A stretch of 64,000 nt of DNA from Clavulina sp. PMI_390 (GCA_015039315.1 WIDE01000056.1:106683-170682), one strand, 5' to 3'; counted from the first letter of the stretch, positions 12,443 to 31,034 are shown. Program-made: numbers and translations. The notes: generated by a model not told the origin, from the letters alone.

Positions 12443-12680
12443 GACAGTAAATAGAATACTTGCAAGGCCTTAGAAACTGCTAGGTTGAGAGAAGAGACAG
12501 ATTGATGAATGCTCCTACTGGAAGTAGTCCAGTAATCAAAAGAAGATTATTTGATGGACATATATGAGAATCGATGACTTGATCCAAAGCTGCGGCCTTG
12601 CGTCCTAAATTTCTCACTAGCAAAGCAGCTGGGATTATGGCTGGGATAGCACTGAGGGGAATGCGAGGGTACCATACTCT

Positions 12681-18926
<6,246 letters not shown>

Positions 18927-20344
18927 CTTAGTCGCTCGCAAAGAGGGAGAGAAGAGACTCGGGAATGATAGAAGAGGTGGAGCAAAGGGGCCAGGTGCTG
19001 AAAATCTTTGTGAGAATCGTTCCAGGGGTTCTGGGCGGCGTTGCGTGCTCAAGTTATCGATATCTTCAACATCATCAACCTGCCTCACTATAAAGACGTG
19101 GTGAGCGGAGCCGTAGACCTTTCGGTCCCGATATAGTGTGTTAAAGTGACTCACGGATGAGGATGACTGCAGCCCTTCAATGGTTTGCGATATGAACACG
19201 CAGGACCCATGTGGGGGGTCGGGTAAGTAGCGCCGAGAGATTGTGAGAAGCCGGAGACGATCAGCATTCACATCCATGATTGAATTCATCGTTGATAACC
19301 ATTTTATTGTTCTTCCAATAATATTTTTGTGTGATATCAGGAAGCGCAAAGGGATAACGCGCAAAGTTGCACACATTCGGGCAAGGTTCTCGGGCCCGCT
19401 CTGAGGGTCATCGTGGCTGTGTTTTAATCGAACAAGTTCGAAGCTGATCGTCCTCTCTATTCGAGCCACCACCATCCTGCGTTCGAAGATTCGCAGTGCA
19501 TAACTGTACCAATATTACACCGTTATCTCCCTGACTGCACTTGGCGTATGTACTCCCAGCTTCGAACACCGATGAAAAGTGGCCGTCGCCAGCAATGCCG
19601 AGAACAATAACAGAGAGTGGACACGCGACTTTTCTGTAGCTCTCGAGTAGATGCTCTGGCCTTCAACAGGGTTTTTCGCTAGCTCATGATCGACCTCTGA
19701 TCCTCACGCTCCCTTGGACTATCCTCGCCGCATAGCAACGGCCGCAACGTCCTCCCAGGAAAGTGCAGAGCCGCGCCGCTGTCAGCCCCGTGATGGACTC
19801 AGTAGCATTGATTTCGGGTCCTGTCAATTTTAAGCTCACGGCCGAGCTCGTGTCGCCGGATATCGAATCTGATCGACATGCCCTTTTGATGTATCCACGT
19901 GTTGCCGAGGCTCACTTTTGGGCATATGCCCTACTATCAGCTCGATAGACTTTCATCTTCTGTAGTTGAGAGGTTTGGACCCTCGGATGGGTCAACACGG
20001 GGCCTAGGGGTGGCTTATTAAAGGCGAAAACGTGGTGCCTTTTGGTCCGCTGGGGCCCAGGATTCTTGCTACCTGCCGCTGTCGTAGCTCGTTTTGATTA
20101 TTGAGGTACCATTGAGTTGGGTTAGCCTCGGTCCGCCAGGGAGTGAGAACCGCTTGACAAGGCGGGAGGGTCCACCTGCTACGTCGCTCCCTCTCGACCC
20201 CCGTCATTCGGCTCCAATTAGAATAGTCCCCCGCGCCAGGCCAGATCTGTTCAGCATGCTTTAATAAGACCAACATCGTATCGTCCCAGTCCATCCATCT
20301 TGTAACCCCTCCCAACTGTTTGACCTATTTAAGTATCAAGCTCA
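18927..20344. other. divergent intergenic region of module copy 1
   Basis: About 1.4 kb between the divergent ABC and DUF6534 starts, so it may hold a shared promoter. Parts resemble the region upstream of the second DUF6534 copy. For example, 19866-19906 matches 28563-28605 (tatccacgtgttgcc shared exactly), and the gccgcgccgctgtca segment near 19770 matches 28485. A long minus-strand frame (18678-19475) spans it but has no domain and overlaps the real ABC exons. Confidence 0.55.
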
Positions 20345-22264
20345 ATGTCTCCGCCCAAGTTTGAAGAGGTGGTCGTCACCCTTCCACGCACACTCTATAG
20401 CCATCTCTTTGGGATCCTTGCCTCGTCCGTGTACGTTGATCCAACTAGCTCTCAAATAAACCCACAATAAAATCTCTAATCTTGAACGATCATACCTAGT
20501 CTTTTTGGGATCATCACTGTACAGACATTCCGATACTACAACAAGTTCCCTCGGGACATGCTAAGCACACGGTTCGTGGTATGCACATTTCACCTTGGCA
20601 CTAGTGATCGTTTGCGATATCTGACACATATCACTTCATTCAACTCCCCCCTAGGTTGGACTATTATGGTGCGTCAATCCTATCTTTCAACCCACACTCG
20701 CAGCCCAATCTCTACTAACAAGTGACCGTTCTGCGCAGGTTTATGCAAGCTCTTGAAATGTGGATGCCCAATCTCTTATCAGCTCCAGAGACGTTTAACT
20801 GATTATCACATTCTTTTTTCTGCCTTCAGTGGGATCGCCAGTCATGGGATATATGATGTGCTAATCACCTCTCAGACCAACATCGAGGTGCTCGTCATAG
20901 AACCTTGGTAGGACAGAATCTTCGGATGATCTGTTGCTCGCTGATCAAGACGTGTGGGTTTTCAGGTACCGATCGTATTTTGGAACACATACGGTATGTG
21001 CCAAACGGGCCATCGTAGTGTCCCATCAAACTCATAGTCCCCGCTTGTCCATATCTTTGCTCCTTCTTCACACAGACAGTGTCTGCGGTTATTGTTCAGC
21101 TGTTCTTTTTATGGAGGTATTGGTCGGGTGTGTATCAGCTACGCGTCTCCTCGTGCCATTAACCTTCCCCCTCATAATCCTCCCGCTTTGGTTCAGTATC
21201 GCGGAACCTGCCAATCACGATACTGTTGGTTAGTACTATTCGTGACTCCTTATCGAAGAAAGCTCACCTGGTCTATCGCCTAGACATTACTAGTTGCGTT
21301 CACTTTGGGTAAGGTGCTCTCGCTACCTTCAGCCGTATCCTTGCTAACATCCGCTCGCCTGAACAGGTTTCGCGATCTGTAAGCTTCCATATGTAGATCA
21401 TGAAACATCGTGAACTTTTACTGACGCGCACTGCTTGTAGTCCTCGTGGTTCGCTCCTACCAGTTCTCAGACAGCGCTCTGACCACGCTCGAAGCGGAGG
21501 TCTGGGCCAGCACGCTATGGCTTTCGTTCTCCGTCAGTAACCTTCCTCCAATCTCGCATACCATCCTACTCAACTATACATGTTATCTGTAGGCTGTGGC
21601 TGACGCGATGCTGGCGATAGCTCTTGCTGTGGAAATGCGCAAGCAGCGTACTGGATATTCTAGGTGACACATCTATTTTTTCGGACTTCTGTTATGATTA
21701 TTGATCAGCTGAGCGAGAACCTTCGAACCTTCTCAGGACCGACTCGTTACTGAATCAACTCGCGCTGTATGGTGTAGCCACGGGAGCCGTCACAGCAAGT
21801 GCAGTGATCGCAGAGCTTTTTCTGGTGCGTCGAAACATTCTTGGCAAACCTAGTAACTTCATTGCATACCGACACCACTTCCTCGTCTTCCATTCGCTTC
21901 CCCTTACCCGTCGCATAGTGCTCCGTTGTCCACATATATGAGGGCTTGATCCTCATCGGCCTGGTATGCTATCCGCTCTCATTTGGTACCGCTTCTAAAT
22001 TCCAAGCACTCACGCGACCTTTCAGCCTCTCGGCTCCCTGTACATAGCAACCTTCCTCGCAAAGTGCGTGCTCCCGCTATTGACATTGCTTGCTTCTCTC
22101 TCATAGTCGACATCTGTCACAGCCTTCACACTCGTTCTTACCTACGGGCGACAGGTGGGCTGGAGAGTCTGGAGCTTACATCTACTGCTATAACACCGCA
22201 GAGACTCCAGCAGACGACCGATATCATTGTGTCATCCATTATGGTGCTTAAGCACGATGATTAG
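20345..22264 (+). CDS. DUF6534 membrane protein, copy 1
   Basis: A basidiomycete DUF6534-type integral membrane protein, roughly 310-340 residues in more than ten short exons, predicted to have seven helices. The start is MSPPKFEEVVVTLPRTLY. Exons then read LFGIITVQTFRYYNKFPRD, a 14-nt exon (VGLLW), a 21-nt exon (FMQALEM), GIYDVLITSQTN, VSAVIVQLFFLWRYWS, FLVVRSYQFSDSALTTLEAE, VEMRKQRTGYSRTDSLLNQL, then PLGSLYIATFLANLHTRS. The RKQRTGYSRTDSLLNQL block is the most characteristic part of the family. The last exon ends VLKHDD. All splice borders are canonical in this copy. The biochemical role of DUF6534 is unknown; receptor- or sensor-like roles are sometimes suggested. It is divergent from the ABC gene 1.4 kb away, and the same pair recurs at 29-38 kb. 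Confidence 0.85.
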
Positions 22265-23380
22265 TATCAGATGTATCCCGTAATTTTTTGGACTATCGAA
22301 GAAACGAACTGTAATAAATGCCTCCCTACTAGCTTGGCACTGTCAGCCTCACGGAGAATAGTTGGGGCATTCCCAAGATGGAGGAGTAGTGTGTGCCGTT
22401 TGGGTTAGTGGTAGAAGCCATGTCACCGTCTGCGAGAAGTTGGGGGCGTCCGGTATTATATCCGCGTTTTATAGCAAAGCATGACAGAATCCTAAATCGT
22501 CATCCTCCCACAATTCTTTGGTGCGAAATTAGGGGCCACTAGAGACGGTGCGTCGAGACGTATTTCTCCTAGGGTAGGAGTTCATTGTGAGCAGAGCATG
22601 CCCAACATGGTGGGATCCTTCCGTGAACTAAAGTGGCTTAACGGCTCGATTAGATAATCTGCCAAGCCAGAACCACGGGACGATTTACTGACAGCGAGGA
22701 CGGAAGAAAGCCTTGATGATGCAGGCGGAGGTCATGTGACTTCTCATGTGCTTCAAGCAGAGAGTCACTTGATCGTGGACCATATCCAGCTCCGGCCTGT
22801 CCTTAGTGAGTTGATTCACGAATCTTGCCATAAATTCGACATACGGCTAAGCTAAACCATACCGGGGCACAATAGACTTCCTGCTACGGGGATCTTCCAT
22901 GAGGTTGTTGACAAACTTGTCAGTTGATATTGTGTGGGCCGCCTGTTCAGGAAACCACAGTAGAAACCTTCGGTACCGGACCAGAACTTGGCTATGGCCG
23001 GTTATTATGTAGACAAAGGGACTCATTTTGCCATCCCAGGGGACCATTCTCGGCGCCTACGGGCAGAGGTATACTCCCGGGGCTTATTACAAGGCGTGGG
23101 CGCTTGCCGCTGTCGTGTCAATGTATTTACGAGCTCACAACGAATAAGGAATGGCAGGAATGGTAGTTTCGGAACAAAAATCTATCAGAGTGAAGGGATT
23201 TCAAATTTAGTTAAGTGCGATATGATTTTTGGTCAGTTAGGTTCCACAGCCTCCAAACTAAAGTATCGCCTGCACAGCCTGGCTGCACATCGTACAAATC
23301 CCCTTAGCCGTCATTGTCACAATTTTCCAAAGGCCAGCCAACGTCCTCGCTCTCATCCCTATTGCTACACTTGCTCCACA
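22265..23380. other. intergenic region, no supported gene
   Basis: About 1.1 kb between convergent and following genes. Open frames here (for example 22924-23166 plus) show no domain and no conserved splice pattern. No repeat was recognised. Confidence 0.55.
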
Positions 23381-25488
23381 ATGGATGCTGAGATCCAGGT
23401 TGATGCCAGAGACCACCTTATTACGGGCGTGACGGTCTATCGATCGAATGGCGCTCTCGTGAAGCGCCGATTTCAGCTAAATGTAAAGGTGCGCCGCCTC
23501 TTCGTCTTTTCTCCTGTTTGTTAACGCTCTAACATGACCAACCACAACCTTTGATGTGCTTTGATCATTCCTCAGTCCGGTCGAAATGGCATTCTCATAA
23601 AATGTCTCTCTCCTGTCCTTGATGGCGATTCTATCCGTGTTGAAGCTGAAACAATAAGTCCCTCGCAAGGTCTTACCATTTTTGATGTGGTATCCTACTC
23701 TCCTATCACCCACACACATGTTCCACACACCGTCCAAACTCCAGAGATGGAGGATCTTGAAAACCAAAAGGCTGAGCTGAGAGTGCGCGTAAAGGCTGTG
23801 GAACACCATCACGCGCTCTTGAAGGGGTACTCCAAGAGCCTGAGTGATGGGAGAGTCGAGAATGTTACAGCAGAGGGCCTTTTTGCCTTTATGAATATCA
23901 AGTTGGAGAAAGATATGGAGTTGTGGAAGGAGAAGAGGAAGCTGGAAAAAGACATCAAGATATTGGAAGATAAAATTGCCGGGATACGCATCACAGAAAA
24001 GCATCTCCCCATCCCCTCGCAATGTGAGGTGAAGATTGTACTTCTAGCGGAAGAAACAGGCCCCATAGAGATCTTGCTGTCGTACGGTGAGTGAAATGGG
24101 CGCTTGTGTCCTCATTTGTCTCTAACATATCAATTGCTACACTTGTCAGTCGTGACAGATGCATCTTGGTCTAGCTTTTATGACATACACGCTGATCTTT
24201 CTGGAAACTCCGATTTTGGAAAGTCATCTGAGATTTTAGGACCTACCGTCAAACTCCACTATCATGCCAATATCACTCAGTTAACTCAGGAGAACTGGGA
24301 AAATGTAGCTCTCACGTTATCTACCGCGTCCCCACTGCTTGGGAGCGAAGTTCCCAAAGCTCAACCGTGGCGCATTACTGCGCAGAGACAACACGAGTAC
24401 ACACTAATGTCTCAATTATGGGGTTTTAATCAACCAGGCGATGCCCTTGAAGCGGGCAGCAGCAGTAGTTCAGACGTGGAGTCGCGTGGAGCCCGCAGTC
24501 GCCGCCACCGCCACCATCAGAGCACGGAAAGCAGCAGCCGCAGCAATCGGAGTCGGAGTGAGGAAAGATCCTCTGAAGATGACGTAAATATAAGTGGGCC
24601 TCCTCCACCTCCTGCACCAGTGCGGTTCGATGCTGGCCCAAAAGTTCATATTAACGATGGTCCAATGAGTTCTATGTTCGTGATCGACGGGCCCTCGGAT
24701 ATTCCCGGCGATGGAAAGACCCACAAAGTTTCGATTGCAAGCGTTAATTTCAGCAGCCAGTTCGAGTGGGTTTCAGTGCCGAGGAGCTTGCCTTCAGCTT
24801 TCCTTCAGTGCCGGATGAAGAACGAGAGCTCGTATACCCTCATCGCAGGTATGTTGCCTTGCTATCAGTCCTTGGGCAGTTGTGTACAAAGTATTGAGGC
24901 CTCGGTATCTTCGCTGAGGCAGGCCCTAGCGCTGTGTTTTTTGATGGCAATTTTGTCGCGAGATCCTTCATACCTGACGTTTCCCCTTCCGAGCTTTTCA
25001 CCTGCTCCCTAGGCATTGATCCCGCGGTTCGTATCACATTCCCTCCTCAAATCAAAGTCGTGACCAGCAGGGAGAAGCAGGCAATATCTTCCCGCCGCCG
25101 AATCAACAGCCCTAAGACCACCGTCACACTATATGAGCAGCATTTCTCGATAAGGAATACGCGCCCAAGCAAATCGATCTCTACATTAGTCGTCAAGGAT
25201 CGCGTTCCAGTGAGCGAGAATGCAGATATCCAAGTCACTTTGTTGCACCCCAGTGCAGATGCACTAGGCCCTGTGACGGGCGCAGCAGCAAAGGAATCAG
25301 CTTTGATGGAGCATGTTGGGGAACCAGAACCTGTGGATCATATCTCAAAGAACGTGATTGCTCGTTGGGCATGCAAGGGCGATGGGATGATCGAGTGGGT
25401 TGTAACCGATTTGCATGATTCAGTGGACTTGCATATTGCATTCGAGGTGGCCTGTCCCCCTGGTATTCACATCATCGATGCAAACTGA
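23381..25488 (+). CDS. DUF4139/DUF4140 domain protein
   Basis: The start MDAEIQVDARDHLITGVTVY and the following RSNGALVKRRFQL match the DUF4140 N-terminal segment of the mucoidy-inhibitor-A-like family. Exon 1 ends at GTGCGC near 23488. The next exon runs from about 23577, with a coiled-coil region rich in Glu/Lys (23760-24000: ELRVRVKAVEHHHALLKGYS, then MELWKEKRKLEKDIKILEDK). The DUF4139 domain follows (VVTDASWSSFYDIHADLSG; WENVALTLSTASPLLGSEVP). A Ser/Arg-rich insert and a proline run (GPPPPPAPVRF) lie at 24450-24630. The end (24990-25488) carries PKTTVTLYEQHFSIRNTR, typical of the domain terminus, and a final WVVTDLHDSVDLHIAFEV. The length of about 630 residues is normal for fungal members. 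No enzymatic activity is established for the family. The Ser/Arg insert is poorly conserved in general and may be regulatory. Confidence 0.88.
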
Positions 25489-26539
25489 GTGACCGCAGAA
25501 GTGTAGATCGAGTCTCATTATTGGACGCTTTCTACTACACTGCTCCTCCGATGCGGTGGAGCTTCTCGCCATTTGTTTCTGTTATCTTCTTTTCCTCGTC
25601 GTCTTTATTCAACATCCGCCCTCCAGTTCAAGTGGGAGGAGGGGAAGGAAAAATTCATGGTCGCCCAATGTTAAAGCGCCTCTGAGGTTTTAACCCTCCC
25701 ATGAGGCATGTAAGGAATCTTACTCTCACTTCGTCCGAAGTACGTTTGACCCAATATATAGTCAGTTCTAAACGTAGTGTACTGGAAAATGGTGGTGGTA
25801 AGACTCCAGAACTGTAACCTAGTAACGGGGCGCTTAAGGCGTACTATCCTGATATAATGCCATTCCTTACAAGGCAGTAGCCAACGTAAATACGCGAGAA
25901 ATCTCTCTACCGGGTGAAGTGTAGGCCGTCGCCATGTTTCGTGATATTAGACAATATGTAGCAATATTTAGCAATATAAGAGCCGGATGAACGACCGGAA
26001 GCTGATTGGCTCGCTCATGGTGGTCGTGCCCGCTCTCCTAATCCGCCTGTTACTGTCACGTTCCGCACTCGGTTCTCCCCATCCTCCTCCCACCATCCTG
26101 CGTTCATTAGATGCTATTTACCGGATGTTTTGATGCCAAGATAGCTTTTTACTATGCTGAAGCCATCCGTAGCCGTGTAGGCCGCATTTGCCGCCATCGG
26201 GATACTTGAATGTGAGCCCAGGATTGCTGCGTTCAAAGCATGGCTATCGTTCTCTGATATCCAACCCTATACCAGATGGATTACGTATATGACGGGATAC
26301 CAAGCGGGCCCTGTGAGTACCGCGGCTGCCTTTGCCGTTCATTGGTGACTCACGTTTGGTGCCGCGATCATAACGCACCGATTGCTTCTACTCTGGCTCA
26401 TTGTCTCCCATTCCTACTCCTAAGACCTCTCAATAACTTTTCGGCTTGATCGATGAAGCCAATTAGTCCGTAACTACAGAAGGCGTAACGTTTTTCTAAT
26501 AGGATGACCTGGAGATGGTGCTAAGGTTCGATTGCATTT
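25489..26539. other. intergenic region, no supported gene
   Basis: About 1 kb of apparently non-coding sequence leading into a terminal-inverted-repeat element. No open frame of note. Confidence 0.55.
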
Positions 26540-26661
26540 AGGCTCCGTTCGGCAAACGAAATTAGGGAGGAATTAGGGAGGGAGTTAGTCGCTAGTTTTT
26601 CGATAAGTTCGCGCTAATTCTGGTGGAGGCCATCGAAATTAGGCAAATGTAGGAGCGGGCT
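26540..26661 (+). repeat. left terminal inverted repeat
   Basis: About 122 bases, complementary to 27141-27293. It lacks a roughly 30-base block present in the right arm. Confidence 0.85.
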
Positions 26662-27140
26662 CGCTTCGAGGTTAGGTCACACCCCAGCCATGCAGGGTCC
26701 ACTGGATACAGAACCAAATCCAATTATCTCTGCCACGTCACCTTCTCCAACGTCGTCTTCACATTGCTGTGCATCGCTTAACGGCCCAAGAGACACTCAC
26801 GACCGTCGACAATTTGTGGAATTACTCTAGCTTGCTGTACCATCTCCATTACCTCTCCCGAGCAGCCCATTTGCTTGCTCTCCAACCTCTCGATGTTGCG
26901 GGCCACTTGCTGGTCAAAGGTTCAGTCAACTTTGGCACATTGTCGTGTTAGACGTGATTGCAGTTAGAAGACATGCAGTAGATCCATGTAGTTAATCTAC
27001 GCGTTTGACATCACCCAAATGAATAAAATCGAAGGTTTCGTATCCGTGTCCTGCACCTCTTGGACGCGACGACGGCGCGATGACCCGGCTATCAAATGCA
27101 ATCCCAATGTCACCCAAAGTGTGACCTAATTCCGAGGCCA

Positions 27141-27293
27141 GCTCGCTCCTACATTTGCCTAATTTCGATGGCCTCCACCAGAATTAGCGCGAACTTATCG
27201 AAAAACTAGCGACTAACTCCCTCCCCAATTCCTCCCTAATTTCGTCCCTAATATCGACTAATTTCCTCTAATTTCGTTTGCCGAACGGAGCCT
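27141..27293 (-). repeat. right terminal inverted repeat
   Basis: About 153 bases. It is longer than the left arm because of an extra AAATTAG-type repeat block (around 27235-27268) just inside the outer end. Confidence 0.85.
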
Positions 27294-27891
27294 GAGTGTC
27301 CAGATCGTTTTAGAGAGCAAGGACGGACTTAAATGTGAAGTCTCGCGGGCTCGGTTTAAGCCGTACCTCGGCCCCTTCTGAGAAGATTATTGACAAATTC
27401 TTGGCATAATATCGACGACTGCTCATCGATATACAAAGATAGATTACATTATAATACAATATATGGAGTTACAATTGACTCCTTGCTCTGGGTGTTTATT
27501 GTGGGGCTGTTGGCCAATTGCCGATCATGGTGGCACGCCCGTCTCATAATGATCATTGGCATGCGACTCCACCCGAGGGTATTCTTAATATCCCAGGTTC
27601 GATGTGAGGCCCCGAGGCATGTCTCGGGTTGTTTGCGCATGTTTGTTACGTCAGTTCTTCCATTCTAGTCGTAGTCACTCGAATACAGCGTAATCACGCA
27701 TCTCTAGTGCCCGCAACCCCGGAAGACTTCCAGGCTCCTAACACGAGCCTTACACTCGAAGCCTCCGCGCCGCTGCCAAAGCTTCGCTCATTCTCCTTCG
27801 CTCTTCTTGCGCTGTTGAGGCAGCGACATAGATCCTCTTCATCCCATGGAATCAAGTCCTCGCAAGAGAGACGGCTTACGCTGCGAGCAGT

Positions 27892-28365
27892 ATGCCCGTG
27901 ATGAGCGTTCGTGAGATATTGGAGAATGGGAGTGAGGTCTACCGAGGGGACGCATTTGTGAATCGGAGCCGGTCTCATGAGCTGGAAGGCCTGGATGAAA
28001 GACAGGAAGCTGAAGCAGAGAACAAGTTGAAGAAGGCTGGGGATCCGACAATCATGTGGGGACTAGCGTGTAAGTACAGCGCCTCACTTGCTGGTTTTCG
28101 CTGTATCCTGGCAATCATTCGCTGATTCCACCTCTACATTCCAAATTCAGTCCGCCTTGATCCAAGCCTCCATGGCCGAGGCCTGATGACCGCAATCATG
28201 AAGTTCATCATTCACAAGTGGGCTGTTCCTCATCTTGGAGCGAAGCACTTCATCTCTGTCACATTCTGGGACAACATCGGGAGCCAAAAAGTCGCGCTCA
28301 AAAATGGGTTCAGATTGGTCGGCACATCAAGACTTCCGGGAGACCTCACAAAGACGCACAATTGA
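27892..28365 (+). pseudogene. GNAT acetyltransferase, probably 5'-decayed
   Basis: Two exons, 27892-28069 and 28151-28365, join to give a protein matching the C-terminal two thirds of fungal GNAT N-acetyltransferases. It reads VREILENGSEVYRGDAFVNR, then DPTIMWGLAFRLDPSLHGRG (the acetyl-CoA pyrophosphate loop, here HGRGLM), and LGAKHFISVTFWDNIGSQKV then ALKNGFRLVG (helix alpha4 region). The N-terminal strand expected in this family is missing from this frame. A possible relic (PATPEDFQAPNTSLT) sits in a different frame near 27710, with stops between. Either an upstream exon uses a poor intron, or the gene has decayed. It lies next to the MITE-like element, so insertion nearby could have contributed. 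Called a pseudogene with reserve. Confidence 0.5.
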
Positions 28366-29122
28366 CGAACTGATAACACGCTGTTTGTATATAGACTAGA
28401 CCCGTAGCCCCACAGAGGAACGCCAAACTCGTCAGTTGGTGTTGCCACGCATGGCTATATGCAGTCTGGTGAATATTGAGTGCGCGCCGCTGTCAACGAT
28501 CTGCTTCTACTAAGTCAGTCCCTACATTTATACTTGTGGCAAATTCCGCTTGGTCAGGTTCTAAGTCTGATCGACCCCGCCTGATTGGTTTATCCACGTG
28601 TTGCCTTCGGATGCTCTTCGTCCCCGCTGCCAAGCCGATGGGTCCTCTTCAATGGGTAGGAACAGCCCCAAGCCGCTATTTTTGAGGTTGACTTCAAGCG
28701 GGCTTGCAACCACCAGCCTTTGAGGACGTTGTTACCACAGCGTCATCGATGCTTCCGCTATCGTATCTGAACTCCAGCATTGAGGAGCTATTAAGTTGTC
28801 TTGAGTTACGATAGAGCTTCTTCTGAGAGGAGGTAAGAATTGAGGCATCACGAAGAGCGACCAACCCGCAACGCTCCTCCCTCCCAACCCCCGCTTCAAT
28901 TAGCTGAACCCTTCTGGCCCTTGTCCCGTATTCCGGTACGATGCTTAGCCTGATGTTAAACGCCCCCTAATATTCATGGTAAGCGCATTCCCTCCTTTAC
29001 GTTTCGACCTACATGTCTCTAATCTCCCATAAGTTTGCCGTCCTACCCAACTGGTAAGGCAAAATTGTGTCCTCTCGAGTGGAATCAAGTCCACTACGTA
29101 TCTGATGGCTCTCGTAGATCTC
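28366..29122. other. upstream region of DUF6534 copy 2
   Basis: About 750 bases without a gene. Patches match the region upstream of DUF6534 copy 1: 28563-28605 against 19866-19906, and the cgccgctgtca segment at 28485. The duplication therefore included promoter sequence. Confidence 0.6.
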
Positions 29123-31034
29123 ATGGCTCCACCGAAATTCGAGCACGTGGAAGTCGACCTTACCCGGGTGCTCTACAGTTACCTCTTCGGTATCCTCGTT
29201 GCCTCCATGTGCGTTATCTCGAACCATCAATCAAGCAGCTCCTTGATTCTCACTCGTTAATCCTAGTCTTTCTGGAGTCATCACTGTTCAAATACATTTG
29301 TACTACAAGAGATTCCCTCGTGATTCGTTGAGCACACATTGTGTAGTATGCGAGCCTGCTCCTTTGATCAAACACAGGTCTAATAACTTCGTGGTCACGG
29401 TCCTTTCTGGGTTGTTATCTCAGGTTGGATTGTTATGGTGTCCTTGTTCTGTTCCATCAAAACAAGCGCCGCCCCAGCTCTTACTCACAAATAATGTATC
29501 CTCTGTAGGATAATGCAGGCTTTTGAAATCTAGGCAAAAAAAAAGTTCACCTTCTATGAAGCGGCGATTGGCTCACTGCATGCTGTGCTCTCCTTGTTAT
29601 ACACAGCGTGGCTGCCAGCCGTGGGGTTTACGAAGTTTTGATTACTTCTCAGGCGAACCTCTTAGTCATCGTCAAGGAACCTTGGTACAGCAACTCACTC
29701 TTTCAACGTTCCGCTTTTATTTACTCATCTGAAGTTCTTATGGGTTACCAGGTACAGGTCATACTTCGGCACTCATTCGGTATGTTTCAGCAAGCTTTTC
29801 AGTTCAACCATACATCTTATCGTGATGATTCGACCGGTTTCGTGACATAGACAGTATCAGGTGTTATAGTCCAGTTATTTTTCCTCTGGAGATATTGGTC
29901 TGGTGCGTGCGGTCTTCTCACACCTCCAATCATCAGGTGTCTTGAAAATCAGCCAATCTCTCCTAGTATCACACAACTTGCTCGTCACGATACTTTTGGT
30001 GAGCAGTACCCAGTAGGATTGATGTTTCTTCGTGGATTTAACCGCCTTATGTAGGCCATATTGGTATCGTTCAGCCTTGGTGAGTCCCCCTCGATTGTAA
30101 CGAGACGCGGCTTACCTAGATTCATTTTCTCGCGTAGGATTCGCTTTATGTAAGCTCAAGCGTAAAACCCCTCCGAATTGATATCTCTGCTAGACTGAAA
30201 TGGCTTACAGTTCTAGTGGTTCGCTCCTACGAATTCCCGGAAAGTGCCTTGTCAACACTGGATGCAGAGGTCTGGGCTGGCAGAATTTGGCTTGTTTTTT
30301 CAGTGAGCGCTTCCGATTTCTCCGCTCACTACTGGGCCTCATTATTATGCGGAGGCTGTGGCAGTCGCGATGATAGCGGCGGCTCTTGCTATGGAAATGC
30401 GCAAGCAGCGGACGGGATATTCTAGGTATGTCCCGTATCGATCGCGAGTTGGAACCTTTTTGACCAACTGGTCTCGTACGCCTTGGCCTTTTTTAGGACG
30501 GATACGTTGCTCAATCGGCTCGCGCTTTACGGTGTCGCCACTGGAGCCGTCACAGCAAGCGCTGTGATAGCAGAACTCTTTATGGTATGACCATAGGTTC
30601 AAGCATGATTCTTCTTATGCTAGTGAAACCCTCGAGCGCATCAACTGACTGCGAACCTATATAATCCTTTTCTCTCTCAGTGTTCTGTGGCCCATATTTA
30701 CGAGGCTCTAATATTAGTTGGATTGGTATGTTAACACCCTTTGCCCTCCGTCATTTCTTGTTGGTACTCATGCCACCTTGTAGCCCCTCGGCCCCTTATA
30801 CATTGCAACATTCCTCGCAAAGTGCGTACTCATTAACCTAGAATCTCCAAATTTCGCTCAACTTTCTGAATGAATTTTAGCCTGCACACCCGCTCATCGC
30901 TGCGGGCAATAGGCATCGCAGAGAGTATGGAGCTTACATCCACAGTATTAACCCCACCGAGACCACAGCAGACGACCAACATCACTGTATCGTCATTCAT
31001 CATGTCTCGGGAAAATAACCAACTCTCAATGTGA
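29123..31034 (+). pseudogene. DUF6534 membrane protein, copy 2 (splice-donor lesion)
   Basis: Paralogue of the 20345 gene with the same exon order: MAPPKFEHVEVDLTRVLYSY, then LSGVITVQIHLYYKRFPRD, VGLLW, a 21-nt exon (29509-29529), GVYEVLITSQANLLVIVKEP, VSGVIVQLFFLWRYWS, FLVVRSYEFPESALSTLDAE, MEMRKQRTGYSRTDTLLNRL, PLGPLYIATFLANLHTRSSL, ending NNQLSM. Every other border I checked is usable. At the end of the 21-nt exon, however, the donor that is GT in copy 1 (20760-20761) is CT here (29530-29531), and reading on meets an immediate TAG. Without a normal donor the transcript is either broken or must skip this exon. Skipping 21 nt keeps frame and deletes seven residues of the second helix. It may be a pseudogene or a gene with a shortened helix. 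Confidence 0.65.

Larger units (their letters stand above)
26540..27293. mobile_element. non-autonomous TIR element (MITE-like)
   Basis: A 754-bp unit bounded by long imperfect inverted repeats whose outer ends are AGGCTCCGTTCGGCAAACG and its exact complement. The arms read outward-in through AAATTAGGGAGG units and a shared segment around gataagttcgcgctaatt. Similarity continues weakly to about 26685 and 27117 (ttaggtcacac). The core (about 26690-27110) has no transposase-like frame. I could not see a convincing target-site duplication: the flanks are gcattt and gagtgt. The end sequence style resembles hAT- or Harbinger-related MITEs, but that assignment is a guess. Confidence 0.8.
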
